From Streptococcus suis (GTDB lineage: Bacteria; Bacillota; Bacilli; Lactobacillales; Streptococcaceae): 64,000 nt of DNA. The notes beneath the pieces were generated by a model, which was given only the letters and a program-made list of their open reading frames with translations, was not told where the DNA came from and made no database searches. The stretch is from assembly GCF_002960425.1 (NCBI RefSeq), contig NZ_POIZ01000032.1, positions 1 to 64,000 on the forward strand, given 5' to 3'. A program made the translations under genes and the position numbers. Of the stretch, positions 37,181 to 45,865 are shown in pieces (the stretch's first letter is position 1; each line of letters starts with the position of its first letter).

Positions 37181-37271
37181 AATTTTCACACAATTTAATA
37201 ACCTTGGATGTCATATTTTCTTACATAACTAATTGGTAGTTTTTGCAATATTTTTCAGATTGTGATATACT
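37181..37271 (+). promoter_or_regulatory. glnP-glnQ promoter with CodY-like site
   Basis: TTGCAA (37243-37248) and TATACT (37266-37271, with TG one base upstream) are 17 bases apart. At 37181-37195 AATTTTCACACAATT matches the CodY consensus at 13 of 15 positions, about 50 bases upstream of the -35. Regulation by CodY is inference. Confidence 0.6.
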
Positions 37272-37306
37272 AGGACAGTTATTTTATAAATAGAAGGAGT
37301 ATGAAA

Positions 37307-39505
37307 ATGAAGAAAAAATTACTCATTTTATTGACAAGTATCTTGTCAGTATTCTTTATTTTTACAGGTGTCAAGGCTGACGATACCATTGATATTGTCT
37401 TCGATAATGCCTACGCACCATTCGAGTTTAAAGACTCAGACCAAGTTTACAAAGGATTAGACGTTGATATCATCAATGAAGTAGCGAAACGCTCTGGCTG
37501 GACTATGAATCAGTCATTCCCAGGTTTTGATGCTGCTGTCAACGCAGTTCAAGCTGGATCTGCCGATGCCCTTATGGCTGGTACAACCATTACAGAACCA
37601 CGTAAGAAGGTCTTTACCTTCTCTGATCCTTACTTCGATACCAAAATCGTTATTGCTACAACCAAGTCAAACACGATTGCTAAGTACGAAGATCTCAAAG
37701 GTAAAACAGTTGGGGTAAAAAATGGTACCGCTGCTCAAGCCTTTCTTGAAGAAAACAAGGATAAGTACGGTTACACCATCAAAACCTTTGATACAGGTGA
37801 TTTGATGTATAACAGTCTTTCTACTGGTGCAGTCGATGCTGTTATGGATGATGAAGCTGTTATCCAGTACGCAATCCAACAAGGCCAAGACCTTAGTATT
37901 GATATCGCTGGAGAAGCGATTGGTTCATTTGGTTTCTCTGTTAAAAAGGGCAGCCAGTATGAGTACCTTGTAGAAGACTTCAACAAGGCCCTTGCTGCTA
38001 TGAAGGAAGACGGTACTTACCAACAAATCATGAACAAGTGGTTGGGCTCAACAACAGCTTCTGCTGAAACCACTGACTACTCTTCTCGTCTCAGCTTGAC
38101 TGGTAGCGCGACCGCAAAGGCAACACCGGTAAAATCAAGCTACACAATCGTTGCTGATTCATCATTTGCCCCATTTGAATACCAGGATGAAACTGGTCAG
38201 TATGTCGGCATTGATATGGAATTGATTAAGGCTATCGCTGAACAACAAGGTTTCACTATTACCATTCAAAACCCTGGCTTTGATGCAGCCTTGAACGCTG
38301 TTCAGGCTGGACAAGCTGATGCGGTTATCGCTGGTATGTCTATCACAGACGCTCGCAAGGAAATCTTTGATTTCTCAGATGCTTACTATTCATCCAACAT
38401 CCTTCTTGCTGTCAAGAACAGTAGTGACATTGCTTCGTACGAAGATTTGAAAGGTAAAACTGTTGGTGCTAAAAACGGTACTGCTTCTTACACTTTCTTG
38501 GAAAGCAACAAAGACAAGTACGGTTATACTCTAAAGGCTTTTGACGAAGCATCTGGTATGTATGACAGCTTGAACTCAGGTTCTATTGATGCCCTCATGG
38601 ATGACGAAGCTGTATTGCTTTACGCTATCCAACAAGGTCGTGACTTTGCAACTCCAATCCCTGGTGAAAAATCTGGTGAGTACGGCTTCGCTGTTAAAAA
38701 AGGCACAAACCCTGAGTTGATTGAAATGTTCAACAATGGTATGGCTGCCCTTGTAGAATCTGGCAAATACGACGAAATTCTTAATAAATATTTCAACGCA
38801 ACAGAAGAAACAAGTGCAACTACTTCAACCGTAGACGAAACAACCATTGTTGGTCTTTTGAAAAACAACTACGGTCAGTTGCTTTCAGGTCTTGGTATCA
38901 CAATCGGCCTTGCACTTCTTTCATTTGCCATTGCTATTGTTATCGGTATTATCTTCGGTATGTTCGCGGTTAGTCCAATCAAAGCCCTCCGTGTAACTGC
39001 ATCTGTTTTCGTTGATGTGGTTCGTGGTATTCCTTTGATGATTGTAGCTGCTTTCATCTTCTGGGGAATTCCTAACTTGATTGAATCTATCACAGGTCAA
39101 CAGTCACCAATCAACGACTTCGTTGCTGGTACTATTGCCCTATCCCTCAACTCTGGTGCCTATATCGCTGAGATTGTTCGTGGTGGTATTCAGGCTGTTC
39201 CTGCTGGTCAAATGGAAGCATCACGCAGTTTGGGTATTTCTTACGGAACAACCATGCGTAAGATTATCTTGCCACAGGCTGGTAAAATCATGTTGCCAAA
39301 CTTCATCAACCAATTCGTTATCACTTTGAAAGATACGACTATCATCTCTGCTATCGGTTTGGTGGAGCTCTTCCAAGCAGGTAAAATTATCATCGCTCGT
39401 AACTACCAATCCTTCCGTATGTATGCAATCCTTGCCATTATCTACTTGGTGGTTATCACGCTCTTAACTCGCTTGGCTCGTAATCTTGAAAAAGGAGGCA
39501 AATAA
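37307..39505 (+). CDS. glnP: Amino acid ABC transporter: two substrate-binding domains fused to permease (GlnP type)
   Basis: Imports polar amino acids, most likely glutamine/glutamate. A signal sequence (first 25 residues, ending VKAD) is followed by two related type 3 binding domains (about 26-250 and 280-495). Each has PxF-F--Y-G-DVD/M-L and PGFDAA-NAVQAG. A permease of about five helices (520-730) with the EAA loop [22 protein letters not shown] follows. Lactococcal GlnP has the same layout. The ATG at 37307 is chosen over 37301 because AAGGAG is seven bases away. The gene overlaps glnQ by one base. Confidence 0.93.
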   Translation: MKKKLLILLTSILSVFFIFTGVKADDTIDIVFDNAYAPFEFKDSDQVYKGLDVDIINEVAKRSGWTMNQSFPGFDAAVNAVQAGSADALMAGTTITEPRKKVFTFSDPYFDTKIVIATTKSNTIAKYEDLKGKTVGVKNGTAAQAFLEENKDKYGYTIKTFDTGDLMYNSLSTGAVDAVMDDEAVIQYAIQQGQDLSIDIAGEAIGSFGFSVKKGSQYEYLVEDFNKALAAMKEDGTYQQIMNKWLGSTTASAETTDYSSRLSLTGSATAKATPVKSSYTIVADSSFAPFEYQDETGQYVGIDMELIKAIAEQQGFTITIQNPGFDAALNAVQAGQADAVIAGMSITDARKEIFDFSDAYYSSNILLAVKNSSDIASYEDLKGKTVGAKNGTASYTFLESNKDKYGYTLKAFDEASGMYDSLNSGSIDALMDDEAVLLYAIQQGRDFATPIPGEKSGEYGFAVKKGTNPELIEMFNNGMAALVESGKYDEILNKYFNATEETSATTSTVDETTIVGLLKNNYGQLLSGLGITIGLALLSFAIAIVIGIIFGMFAVSPIKALRVTASVFVDVVRGIPLMIVAAFIFWGIPNLIESITGQQSPINDFVAGTIALSLNSGAYIAEIVRGGIQAVPAGQMEASRSLGISYGTTMRKIILPQAGKIMLPNFINQFVITLKDTTIISAIGLVELFQAGKIIIARNYQSFRMYAILAIIYLVVITLLTRLARNLEKGGK

Positions 39506-40245
39506 TGGCTCAATTAAAAATTAACGTCCATGACTTGCACAAGTATTATGGAAAAAACGAAGTATTAAAAGGTATCACTGCTAAGTTCTATGAAGGCGAT
39601 GTGGTTTGTATCATCGGTCCTTCTGGTTCTGGTAAATCTACCTTCCTTCGTACCATGAACTTGCTTGAAACCATTACAAGTGGTCAAGTAACTGTTGACG
39701 GATATGATTTGACAGATCCTAAGACAGATGTCGATGCCTTCCGAGCTAACGTCGGTATGGTATTCCAGCACTTCAACCTTTTCCCACATATGACTGTACT
39801 GGACAACATCACGTTTGCTCCTATCGAACATAAGTTGATGGACAAGGCTGAAGCTGAGAAAGTCGGCATGGAATTGTTGGAAAAAGTTGGTTTGGCTGAC
39901 AAACGCGACGCTATGCCAGATAGCCTTTCAGGTGGTCAGAAGCAACGTGTTGCGATTGCTCGTGCCCTCGCAATGAATCCAGACATCATGCTCTTTGACG
40001 AGCCAACTTCTGCCCTTGACCCAGAAATGGTCGGAGACGTTCTTAACGTAATGAAAGACTTGGCTGAACAAGGTATGACCATGTTGATCGTAACACACGA
40101 GATGGGCTTCGCCCGCAAGGTTGCCAACCGCGTTATCTTTACGGATGGTGGTGAGTTCCTTGAAGATGGTACACCTGAACAAATCTTCGATAACCCACAA
40201 CACCCACGTCTCAAAGACTTCCTTGATAAGGTCTTGAACGTGTAA
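39505..40245 (+). CDS. glnQ: Amino acid ABC transporter ATP-binding protein
   Basis: ATPase that drives the GlnP permease. Walker A is [10 protein letters not shown]-loop [11 protein letters not shown], signature [15 protein letters not shown], Walker [15 protein letters not shown] (as [14 protein letters not shown]) and H-loop THEMGFA. At 246 residues it matches the polar amino acid transporter group. Its start overlaps the glnP stop (TAATG), so the two are coupled. A strong terminator follows. Confidence 0.95.
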   Translation: MAQLKINVHDLHKYYGKNEVLKGITAKFYEGDVVCIIGPSGSGKSTFLRTMNLLETITSGQVTVDGYDLTDPKTDVDAFRANVGMVFQHFNLFPHMTVLDNITFAPIEHKLMDKAEAEKVGMELLEKVGLADKRDAMPDSLSGGQKQRVAIARALAMNPDIMLFDEPTSALDPEMVGDVLNVMKDLAEQGMTMLIVTHEMGFARKVANRVIFTDGGEFLEDGTPEQIFDNPQHPRLKDFLDKVLNV

Positions 40246-40253
40246 GCTAAACG

Positions 40254-40282
40254 AAAAGCCTTGACACAAGTCAAGGTTTTTT
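40254..40282. terminator. Bidirectional terminator after glnQ
   Basis: CCTTGAC-acaa-GTCAAGG with AAAA before and TTTTTT after. It also covers the last codons of the convergent gene at 40271, whose stop lies inside the T run. Confidence 0.85.
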
Positions 40283-40765
40283 GAGTTGCTCCAAAAAATC
40301 GTTAGCCTCTTTTCTGGATGAAAATATAAAAATTTCCTTGTCCTTATAAACGGACAGCAGATTGAAAATATTTGGGCGAACCTGCGTTCGAAAATTCTTT
40401 ACAAACTCTAATAATTCTTCATCAACAGTCATCTCAACCCATGGCATATCCACTCTCGGTTTGCCAACACGACTGTATAGCCCCTCCACGCAAACTGCTT
40501 CTGGATAATCTAAAAATAGTATCGTATCACAAGCCGCCATTCGAAGTTCATAAGTCCCCCCATAATTATCATCGATAATCCACTCTTCTTGCCTTAATAC
40601 TTCTTCTTGACGAGCTTGAAAAACTTCCCTAGCAACTGTTGTCTTGTCCGATAACCAGTTTAACTGATCTAAATGATAGAGGGGCAGTCCTGTAATTTCT
40701 TTCAATTTCAGTGAAAAGGTCGATTTTCCGGCACCAGGGCAACCAATAATCATTACTTTCTTCAT
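40271..40765 (-). CDS. P-loop nucleotide kinase-like protein (FlaR/DNA topology modulation family)
   Basis: A 164-residue P-loop protein with Walker A GCPGAGKST at residues 8-16, LYHLDQLNW, and WIIDDNYGGTYELRM, followed by a helical lid with TILFLDYP. This pattern is annotated in Firmicutes as topology modulation protein FlaR, but the fold is that of a small-molecule or adenylate kinase-like enzyme and its substrate is unknown. It overlaps the upstream GNAT gene by four bases (ATGA), so the two form an operon. Confidence 0.75.
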   Translation of the reverse strand: MKKVMIIGCPGAGKSTFSLKLKEITGLPLYHLDQLNWLSDKTTVAREVFQARQEEVLRQEEWIIDDNYGGTYELRMAACDTILFLDYPEAVCVEGLYSRVGKPRVDMPWVEMTVDEELLEFVKNFRTQVRPNIFNLLSVYKDKEIFIFSSRKEANDFLEQLKKP

Positions 40766-41253
40766 ACTGTTAACCTATAGGACCAACCTTTCTTTGTCTT
40801 TTCAACAGCTTCAAAGCCACATTTTTCAAATAATTTTCGAGAACCTATATTCCAATCATAGATTTCTTTGACAAGAATTTCTTTGAAGCCTATTTCGTTG
40901 GCTCGCTTTATCATGGTGTTTAATACCTTAAAACCAATTCCCTTATGCCAATATCGCTTATCTCCAACCGCAATAGCAAAATCATCAGCAAACAGCGTCA
41001 CATCACCAATTGGGATAAACTGATCGTCTTCAAAAATTTCAATAAAGTAACATTCGCCATTTTTAGACAAATAATCATACATACGATCGAGCAAGTCAAG
41101 ACTATAACGTTCTTGATCACCATCAATGAGCCAGACCAATTCTAAATCTTGATGCCATTCAAAAGCAAAATCATGAATCCCATCATATCTACGAAGCCGA
41201 ATCTGTTTATCTATTTCTAAAATATCTGCTTGCTCAATTCCCGTGATTGCCAT
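40762..41253 (-). CDS. GNAT family N-acetyltransferase
   Basis: A 163-residue acetyltransferase resembling the RimJ/AacA4-like subgroup: RRYDGIHDFAFEWHQDLELVWLIDGD in the N-terminal half, then the acetyl-CoA-binding region VGDKRYWHKGIGFKVLNTMI and IYDWNIGSRKLFEKCGFE. The substrate cannot be told; such proteins act on ribosomal protein N-termini, aminoglycosides or small amines. ATG with GAGAGGATCCG upstream. It leads the two-gene unit with the P-loop kinase and is divergent from the ABC-F leader region. Confidence 0.8.
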   Translation of the reverse strand: MAITGIEQADILEIDKQIRLRRYDGIHDFAFEWHQDLELVWLIDGDQERYSLDLLDRMYDYLSKNGECYFIEIFEDDQFIPIGDVTLFADDFAIAVGDKRYWHKGIGFKVLNTMIKRANEIGFKEILVKEIYDWNIGSRKLFEKCGFEAVEKTKKGWSYRLTV

Positions 41254-41332
41254 TTCGGATCCTCTCTCATTAACATTAAGTTCATTTTAACATACATCTC
41301 TATCAATATCAATAAATGTTATAGCACACTGA

Positions 41333-41361
41333 TTGACAAGCTTTTATCGATATGCTATACT
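41333..41361 (+). promoter_or_regulatory. Promoter of the ABC-F attenuator transcript
   Basis: TTGACA (41333-41338) and TATACT (41356-41361, TGC just before it) are 17 bases apart, a near-consensus promoter about 190 bases upstream of the ABC-F gene. Confidence 0.85.
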
Positions 41362-41393
41362 AAAACAAATAAAGCATTGTGAGGTAAGGAGAA

Positions 41394-41411
41394 ATGGACA
41401 ATAACGAGTAA
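41394..41411 (+). CDS. Leader peptide MDNNE of the ABC-F attenuator
   Basis: A five-codon ORF with an AAGGAG site three to eight bases upstream and a TAA stop. Its first codons (ATGGAC) pair with GTCCAT at 41452-41457. Such short ORFs upstream of ABC-F resistance genes sense stalled ribosomes. A ribosome held here would change the pairing downstream. Confidence 0.7.
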   Translation: MDNNE

Positions 41412-41427
41412 ACTTCATCTAAGTTCT

Positions 41428-41537
41428 ATACTTATTTAGTAGTTTTCTTGCGTCCATTTTTCTGTTTTCTCTATTCACAGAATAGAGTCTTTTTGAGCAG
41501 ATTTCGACACACTACTAAATAGGTAGTGTGTTTTTTC
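41428..41537 (+). promoter_or_regulatory. Transcription attenuator of the ABC-F gene (two terminators and an antiterminator)
   Basis: Terminator 1: CTCTATTC (41469-41476) pairs with GAATAGAG (41480-41487), then TCTTTTT. Terminator 2: CACACTAC (41508-41515) pairs with GTAGTGTG (41523-41530), then TTTTTT. TATTTAGTAGT at 41433-41443 is perfectly complementary to ACTACTAAATA at 41511-41521, giving an antiterminator that excludes terminator 2. This fits induction by ribosome-targeting drugs. Confidence 0.8.
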
Positions 41538-41553
41538 TTGTAAAGGAGGCCTT

Positions 41554-43086
41554 ATGCTACTAACCACTCAGCACCTATCCCTAGACCACCAAAAAGACCT
41601 AAGAAATCTGGTTCAGGACCTGAATCTCAATGTCAACCCTGGCGATAAAATAGCCATTATCGGCGAAGAAGGTAATGGCAAATCCAGTCTATTACTCACC
41701 TTGATGGATTCAGCTCTTGTCACAGATTACCTACTCCTATCAGGCAGCATTCACCGATATTTTCACTCGCCAGTCTATATTCCCCAAAGTCTTCCACTGG
41801 AAATGGCAGAGCTGACCTTGAACGACTACTTCTTTGGAGATATAGAAAAGGACATTGATTATGGTCTACTCTACCTCTACGCTGACCAGCTGCAATTTGC
41901 CAGCGAACGATTTGCCAGTCAACAAGTCATTGGAAGCCTATCTGGCGGAGAAAAACTCAAAATCCAGCTAATCAAATCCCTGGCTACTCCTTCTGACATT
42001 ATCTTCCTAGATGAACCGTCCAATGACTTAGATTTGGATACCTTGCTTTGGCTGGAAAATTATATCATCACTAGCCCTAAAACCATCCTATTTGTTTCAC
42101 ATGATGAAGATTTTCTTAGTAAAACAGCTACAAAAATCATTCACCTAGAATCTGTTAAAAAGAAAACACTTGCTCAAACAAAGGTTGAAGAATTGGACTA
42201 TCAAGATTACACACAGAAGCGCCTACAAGCCTATCAGAAACAAGTTCAACAAGCTCGGAACGACCAAAAAGAATTTGACAAGGCTATGAACAAGCACCTA
42301 CGTCAAAAATCACAGGTTCGCCACACCCTGCTCAACACCCATGATGCTACATTGGGACGGCTCATTGCCAAGAAAATGAAGAATGTCCTTTCGCGTGAAA
42401 AACGCTATGAAAGGATGAAGGAAAATCTCACACAAGTTCCTTTTCATCCAGATGCCATCTCCCTCTTCTTCTCAGATATTTCCCCACTACCAGCTAGAAA
42501 ACAAGTGCTTCATTTAGAAAACTTCCAATTAAACGTTGAAGAGCGACAATTAGCTCAAAATATCCATTTCAACTTAAATGGACAAGAGAAAATTGGCATC
42601 ATTGGACAAAATGGAATTGGTAAATCCAGTTTTCTAAAGCTAATCTATCAAGAACTCAGGCAACGAGCGGATATAAACTTGGGTTACATGCCCCAGCACT
42701 ATTCAGAAGTCCTTGATGAATCTAAAACTCCACTTGATTTTTTATTAGCAAATGGCAATCGTGAGCAGGAACAACTGATCTTAACGCACCTAGCCAGCTT
42801 ACAATTTACACGACAAGAAGTTCATCACAAGATTAGCCAACTGTCAGGTGGACAAAAAGCCAAGTTACTCTTGTTAAAAATGGTCCTTGATCAAGCCAAT
42901 TTTCTCTTACTAGACGAACCTAGTCGAAACTTCTCTCCTACTTCTCAGCCATATATTCGTCAACTGTTTGCCGATTATCCAGGTGGCTTGGTATGCGTAT
43001 CACACGACAGACACTTTTTGAAAGAAGTTTGTCAAAGAATCTACCGACTAACTGAGAATGGACTGGAAGAACTAGAGCACATATAA
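41554..43086 (+). CDS. ABC-F ATPase, probable ribosome protection protein
   Basis: A 510-residue cytoplasmic protein with two ABC domains and no membrane segment, the ABC-F layout. Domain 1: Walker A GEEGNGKSS, signature LSGGEK, Walker B IIFLDEPSNDLD. Domain 2: Walker A GQNGIGKSS, signature LSGGQK, Walker B FLLLDEPSRN. The basic inter-domain linker (about residues 200-300) is the part that reaches the peptidyl-transferase centre in Msr/Vga/Lsa proteins. The attenuator leader supports an antibiotic-resistance or drug-sensing role (macrolide, lincosamide, streptogramin or pleuromutilin). The drug is not predictable. ATG with AAGGAGG upstream. Confidence 0.85.
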   Translation: MLLTTQHLSLDHQKDLRNLVQDLNLNVNPGDKIAIIGEEGNGKSSLLLTLMDSALVTDYLLLSGSIHRYFHSPVYIPQSLPLEMAELTLNDYFFGDIEKDIDYGLLYLYADQLQFASERFASQQVIGSLSGGEKLKIQLIKSLATPSDIIFLDEPSNDLDLDTLLWLENYIITSPKTILFVSHDEDFLSKTATKIIHLESVKKKTLAQTKVEELDYQDYTQKRLQAYQKQVQQARNDQKEFDKAMNKHLRQKSQVRHTLLNTHDATLGRLIAKKMKNVLSREKRYERMKENLTQVPFHPDAISLFFSDISPLPARKQVLHLENFQLNVEERQLAQNIHFNLNGQEKIGIIGQNGIGKSSFLKLIYQELRQRADINLGYMPQHYSEVLDESKTPLDFLLANGNREQEQLILTHLASLQFTRQEVHHKISQLSGGQKAKLLLLKMVLDQANFLLLDEPSRNFSPTSQPYIRQLFADYPGGLVCVSHDRHFLKEVCQRIYRLTENGLEELEHI

Positions 43087-43119
43087 AAAGGAAACTAGCA
43101 CACGCCAAATTTCCTTTTC
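43084..43119. terminator. Bidirectional terminator between ABC-F gene and metY
   Basis: AAAAGGAAA pairs with TTTCCTTTT around a 14-base loop. A and T runs suit both convergent genes. Confidence 0.7.
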
Positions 43120-43151
43120 TAATGATATTTCGAATGTGTTCGCTTTACAGC

Positions 43152-44432
43152 TTATAGTTTATCAAGAGCAAGCTGTAAGTCCTCAATCAAATCATTGACA
43201 TTTTCAAGACCGACAGATAGGCGGATTTGATTTGGCGTCACGCCTGCTGCAATCTGGTCTGCCGGCGCTAATTGAGCATGGGTAGTTGTAGCTGGATGAA
43301 CGACCAGTGACTTAGCATCAGCAACGTTTGCTAAATTAGAAAAAATTTCCAAACTATCAATAACCTTACGTGCTTCTTCTGCTCCGCCTTTTACTTGGAA
43401 AGAGAAGATAGAACCAACACCTTTTGGCAGGTATTTATCCGCCAAATGCTTATAAGGACTATCTGGAAGTGATGGATAATTGACCGACTCTACCTGAGGA
43501 TGACTAAGTAAAAAGTCAACAATTTTTTCAGCATTAGATACATGACGCTCTACACGGAGAGACAAGGTTTCTAACCCTTGCAAAAGCAAGAAGGCGTTGA
43601 ATGGAGAAAGGGCAGCACCTGTATCACGAAGTAATTGTACACGAACTGCTACAATAAATGCAGCAGCACCAATATCACGAGTATAACTAATGTTATGATA
43701 GCTTGGATCTTCCTCAACAAATTGCGGGAACTTACCAGATGCCGCCCAGTCAAACTTGCCACTATCGACAATCACACCGCCAATTGTCGTACCATGCCCA
43801 CCGATAAACTTTGTTGCAGAATGAACTGCGATATCAACACCATGAGAAAATACATTAATCAAATATGGAGTTGCGAAGGTATTATCTGAAACAAGCGGGA
43901 TGTGGTGGTTGTGTGCAATTTCTGCCAATTTTTCAAGATCAGGAATATTGATAACAGGATTTCCCAGGGTTTCAATAAATACAAGTTTTGTATTATCTTG
44001 AATGGCAGCTTCTACTGCTTCAAAGTCATCAATATCGACAAAGCTTGTTGTAATACCATAGCGAGGAAGGGTTTCTTTGAATAGGTTAAAAGTCCCGCCA
44101 TAGAGTGTCGTTGCCGCCACAATGTGATCTCCAGCATGTGCTAATGCTAGAATAGTGTATGTGATGGCTGCCATTCCTGAAGAAGTGGCCAAGGCTCCAA
44201 TCCCTCCTTCTAAAGCCGCTACGCGATTTTCAAAAGTAGAGACCGTGGGATTCGTGATTCGAGTATAGATATTCCCTGATTTACGCAAAGCGAATAAATC
44301 TTCTGCTTCTTGAGCGTTTTCAAAAACATAGGAAGTGGTTTGATAGATCGGTACAGCACGTGATTTTGACGCGGGATCAACATCCTGTCCAGCATGGAGT
44401 TGAAGGGTTTCAAATGAAAATTCTCTAGTCAT
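43152..44432 (-). CDS. metY: O-acetylhomoserine aminocarboxypropyltransferase (O-acetylhomoserine sulfhydrylase)
   Basis: PLP enzyme of the Cys/Met metabolism family that makes homocysteine (or cysteine) from an O-acetylated amino acid and sulphide. Seen: FETLQLHAGQ, VPIYQTTSYVF, SSGMAAITYTIL, ETLGNPVIN, and the PLP lysine in HSATKFIGGHG. At 426 residues it is of the MetY length and has the MetY-type internal insertion, longer than MetB/MetC (about 380). Monocistronic. A MET-box-like palindrome lies about 80 bases upstream, suggesting control by the MtaR/MetR-type regulator. Confidence 0.9.
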   Translation of the reverse strand: MTREFSFETLQLHAGQDVDPASKSRAVPIYQTTSYVFENAQEAEDLFALRKSGNIYTRITNPTVSTFENRVAALEGGIGALATSSGMAAITYTILALAHAGDHIVAATTLYGGTFNLFKETLPRYGITTSFVDIDDFEAVEAAIQDNTKLVFIETLGNPVINIPDLEKLAEIAHNHHIPLVSDNTFATPYLINVFSHGVDIAVHSATKFIGGHGTTIGGVIVDSGKFDWAASGKFPQFVEEDPSYHNISYTRDIGAAAFIVAVRVQLLRDTGAALSPFNAFLLLQGLETLSLRVERHVSNAEKIVDFLLSHPQVESVNYPSLPDSPYKHLADKYLPKGVGSIFSFQVKGGAEEARKVIDSLEIFSNLANVADAKSLVVHPATTTHAQLAPADQIAAGVTPNQIRLSVGLENVNDLIEDLQLALDKL

Positions 44433-44510
44433 AAAGGTACTCCTTTGGTCTTTTTCTGTATTCTACCCTATTTTTTCCATCTTGACTAATACTTTTTCTA
44501 TGCAAAAAGG

Positions 44511-44527
44511 TATAGTTATCAGCTATA
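44511..44527 (-). promoter_or_regulatory. MET-box-like palindrome upstream of metY
   Basis: The minus strand reads TATAGCTGATAACTATA, close to the streptococcal MET-box TATAGTTTnAAACTATA (three mismatches). It lies upstream of a possible promoter (TAGAAT near 44462-44467). The regulator would be a LysR-type MtaR/MetR protein. Confidence 0.6.
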
Positions 44528-44626
44528 TCTGCTACCACTTATGAATAACTTTCGTCTGATAAACAGAAATAACACTCTACATTACCACCGACTGCTTAAG
44601 ATGATAGATACCGACCGTTAAGAAAC

Positions 44627-45116
44627 TTACATTCGTTCACGCAACTTTTCAACGAAGAGATAGGCTGCTGGGCAGATTAAAGTATTCTTTATCGTTAAAT
44701 TGTTGATTTGGTAAATCTTCTTTCTATCTGTATGCGGAAATTCTCGACAGGCTTTAGGACGAGCATCATAGATACTACAGAGATTGTCGCCTCCCAGGAA
44801 GGGACAAGGCATGGATTGGAAAACCTTATCGCCATCTTCATCCACACGCAAGTACATGTCTTCAAAGACTGGTAATTTCATGCGCAAATGCTTGGCAATC
44901 CGAGTTATATCAGCTTCTGTAAAAAGCGGCCCGAGCGTTTTACAGCAGTTGGCACATTCCGTACAGTCGATTTCAGAAAAGACTTCTGCATGAATTTCTT
45001 GAACTATTCTATCCAGATTTTTTGGTGCTTTTTTTCTTGAGATTGGCTAGAAATTTTCGGTGTTCTCCTTGCTTCTGCTGGGCTAGTTGCTTGTATTTTT
45101 CGATGTCTACGCACAT
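44627..45116 (-). pseudogene. YkgJ-family cysteine-cluster protein, frameshifted at an A7 tract
   Basis: Two frames together encode one protein of about 162 residues. The first begins MCVDIEKYKQLAQQKQGEHRK at the ATG 45116 (first 20 given: MCVDIEKYKQLAQQKQGEHR). It hits a TAG after 35 codons because a run of seven A (45029-45035) has one base too many. The second frame holds IDCTECANCCKTLG, PCPFLGGDNLCSIYDARPKACREFP and the end. The Cys motif (CxxCxxCC-like) is the YkgJ (UPF0153) zinc/iron-binding signature. A six-A tract would restore the frame. Either a true pseudogene, a phase-variable gene, or a sequencing error. Confidence 0.8.
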
Positions 45117-45167
45117 AAACTCTCCTTTTCGACCTCTATTATACCACAAACAAACTTTTCAGCTCTG

Positions 45168-45815
45168 CTATTTTTCAAAAGACTGATGGGCGAAAATCCT
45201 GCGGGAAACTTCGGCTACAGGCAGACCGATGATGGTGTGAATATCCCCTGAAATGCCTGCCACAAAGCGCGGATCTAGCTCTTGAATACCATAGGCTCCT
45301 GCCTTGTCGAGTGGCTGTTTTTCGTGAATGTAGGACTGAATGACCTCCTCTAATGCTGGATAGTAGTCCACAAAATCAATCTGTGCCAGTGTGTAAAATA
45401 CATCCAGTGAATGAGCTGTTCGCAGGCAGACAGAGGTCACAACCTGATGGCTCTTACCAAAATAGGAACGTAGCATGGTTTCAGCTTCTTCCAAATCTTG
45501 AGGCTTGTTAAAAATCTGTCCATCTGACACGACGATGGTATCTGCAGAAATATAGAGATGACCAGGCAATAAGTCAATATCCGACTTAGCCTTGGAAATC
45601 TCACAACAGGTTTTTGCAGCTCGAGTTAAAAAATCATCGCTAGCAAATTCTTTCATAAAGTGCTCTTCAATCCCTCGTTCATCCACTTCAACGGATGCGA
45701 TTTGTGGTTGCAAGAATTCTAATAACTGTTTACGACGTGGTGAATTACTGAGTAGAACATAGGAAGTAAGAGCAGGTTGGCTTCCTACTTTTTGATAGTC
45801 AAATACGGTTTTCAT
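45168..45815 (-). CDS. maf: Maf family nucleotide pyrophosphatase
   Basis: Hydrolyses non-canonical or excess nucleoside triphosphates and can arrest septation when overproduced. Signature: LLSNSPRRKQLLEFL near residue 20, YISADTIVV near residue 90, and KAGAYGIQELDPRFVAGISGD near the C-terminus, with the Maf catalytic Asp in SADTIV. The ATG at 45815 is preferred because GGAGG lies eight bases upstream; the frame's earlier ATG sits before that site. The protein has 215 residues, a little longer than the family's 190. It is transcribed after the YkgJ pseudogene on the same strand in the reverse order (maf is upstream). Confidence 0.88.
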   Translation of the reverse strand: MKTVFDYQKVGSQPALTSYVLLSNSPRRKQLLEFLQPQIASVEVDERGIEEHFMKEFASDDFLTRAAKTCCEISKAKSDIDLLPGHLYISADTIVVSDGQIFNKPQDLEEAETMLRSYFGKSHQVVTSVCLRTAHSLDVFYTLAQIDFVDYYPALEEVIQSYIHEKQPLDKAGAYGIQELDPRFVAGISGDIHTIIGLPVAEVSRRIFAHQSFEK

Positions 45816-45828
45816 ATTTCCTCCATTC

Positions 45829-45857
45829 AAAAACAGAGCCCGAAGACCCTGTTTCTG
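45829..45857 (-). terminator. Terminator after the wall-anchored nucleotidase
   Basis: AAACAGGGTC-TTCG-GGCTCTGTTTTTG on the minus strand: a stem closed by a TTCG tetraloop and followed by TTTTT. Confidence 0.85.
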
Positions 45858-45865
45858 TCATATGA

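Noticed and set aside
44433-44626. S-box or T-box riboswitch upstream of metY
   Set aside because: No conserved riboswitch core or terminator/antiterminator pair could be found; only the MET-box-like palindrome.
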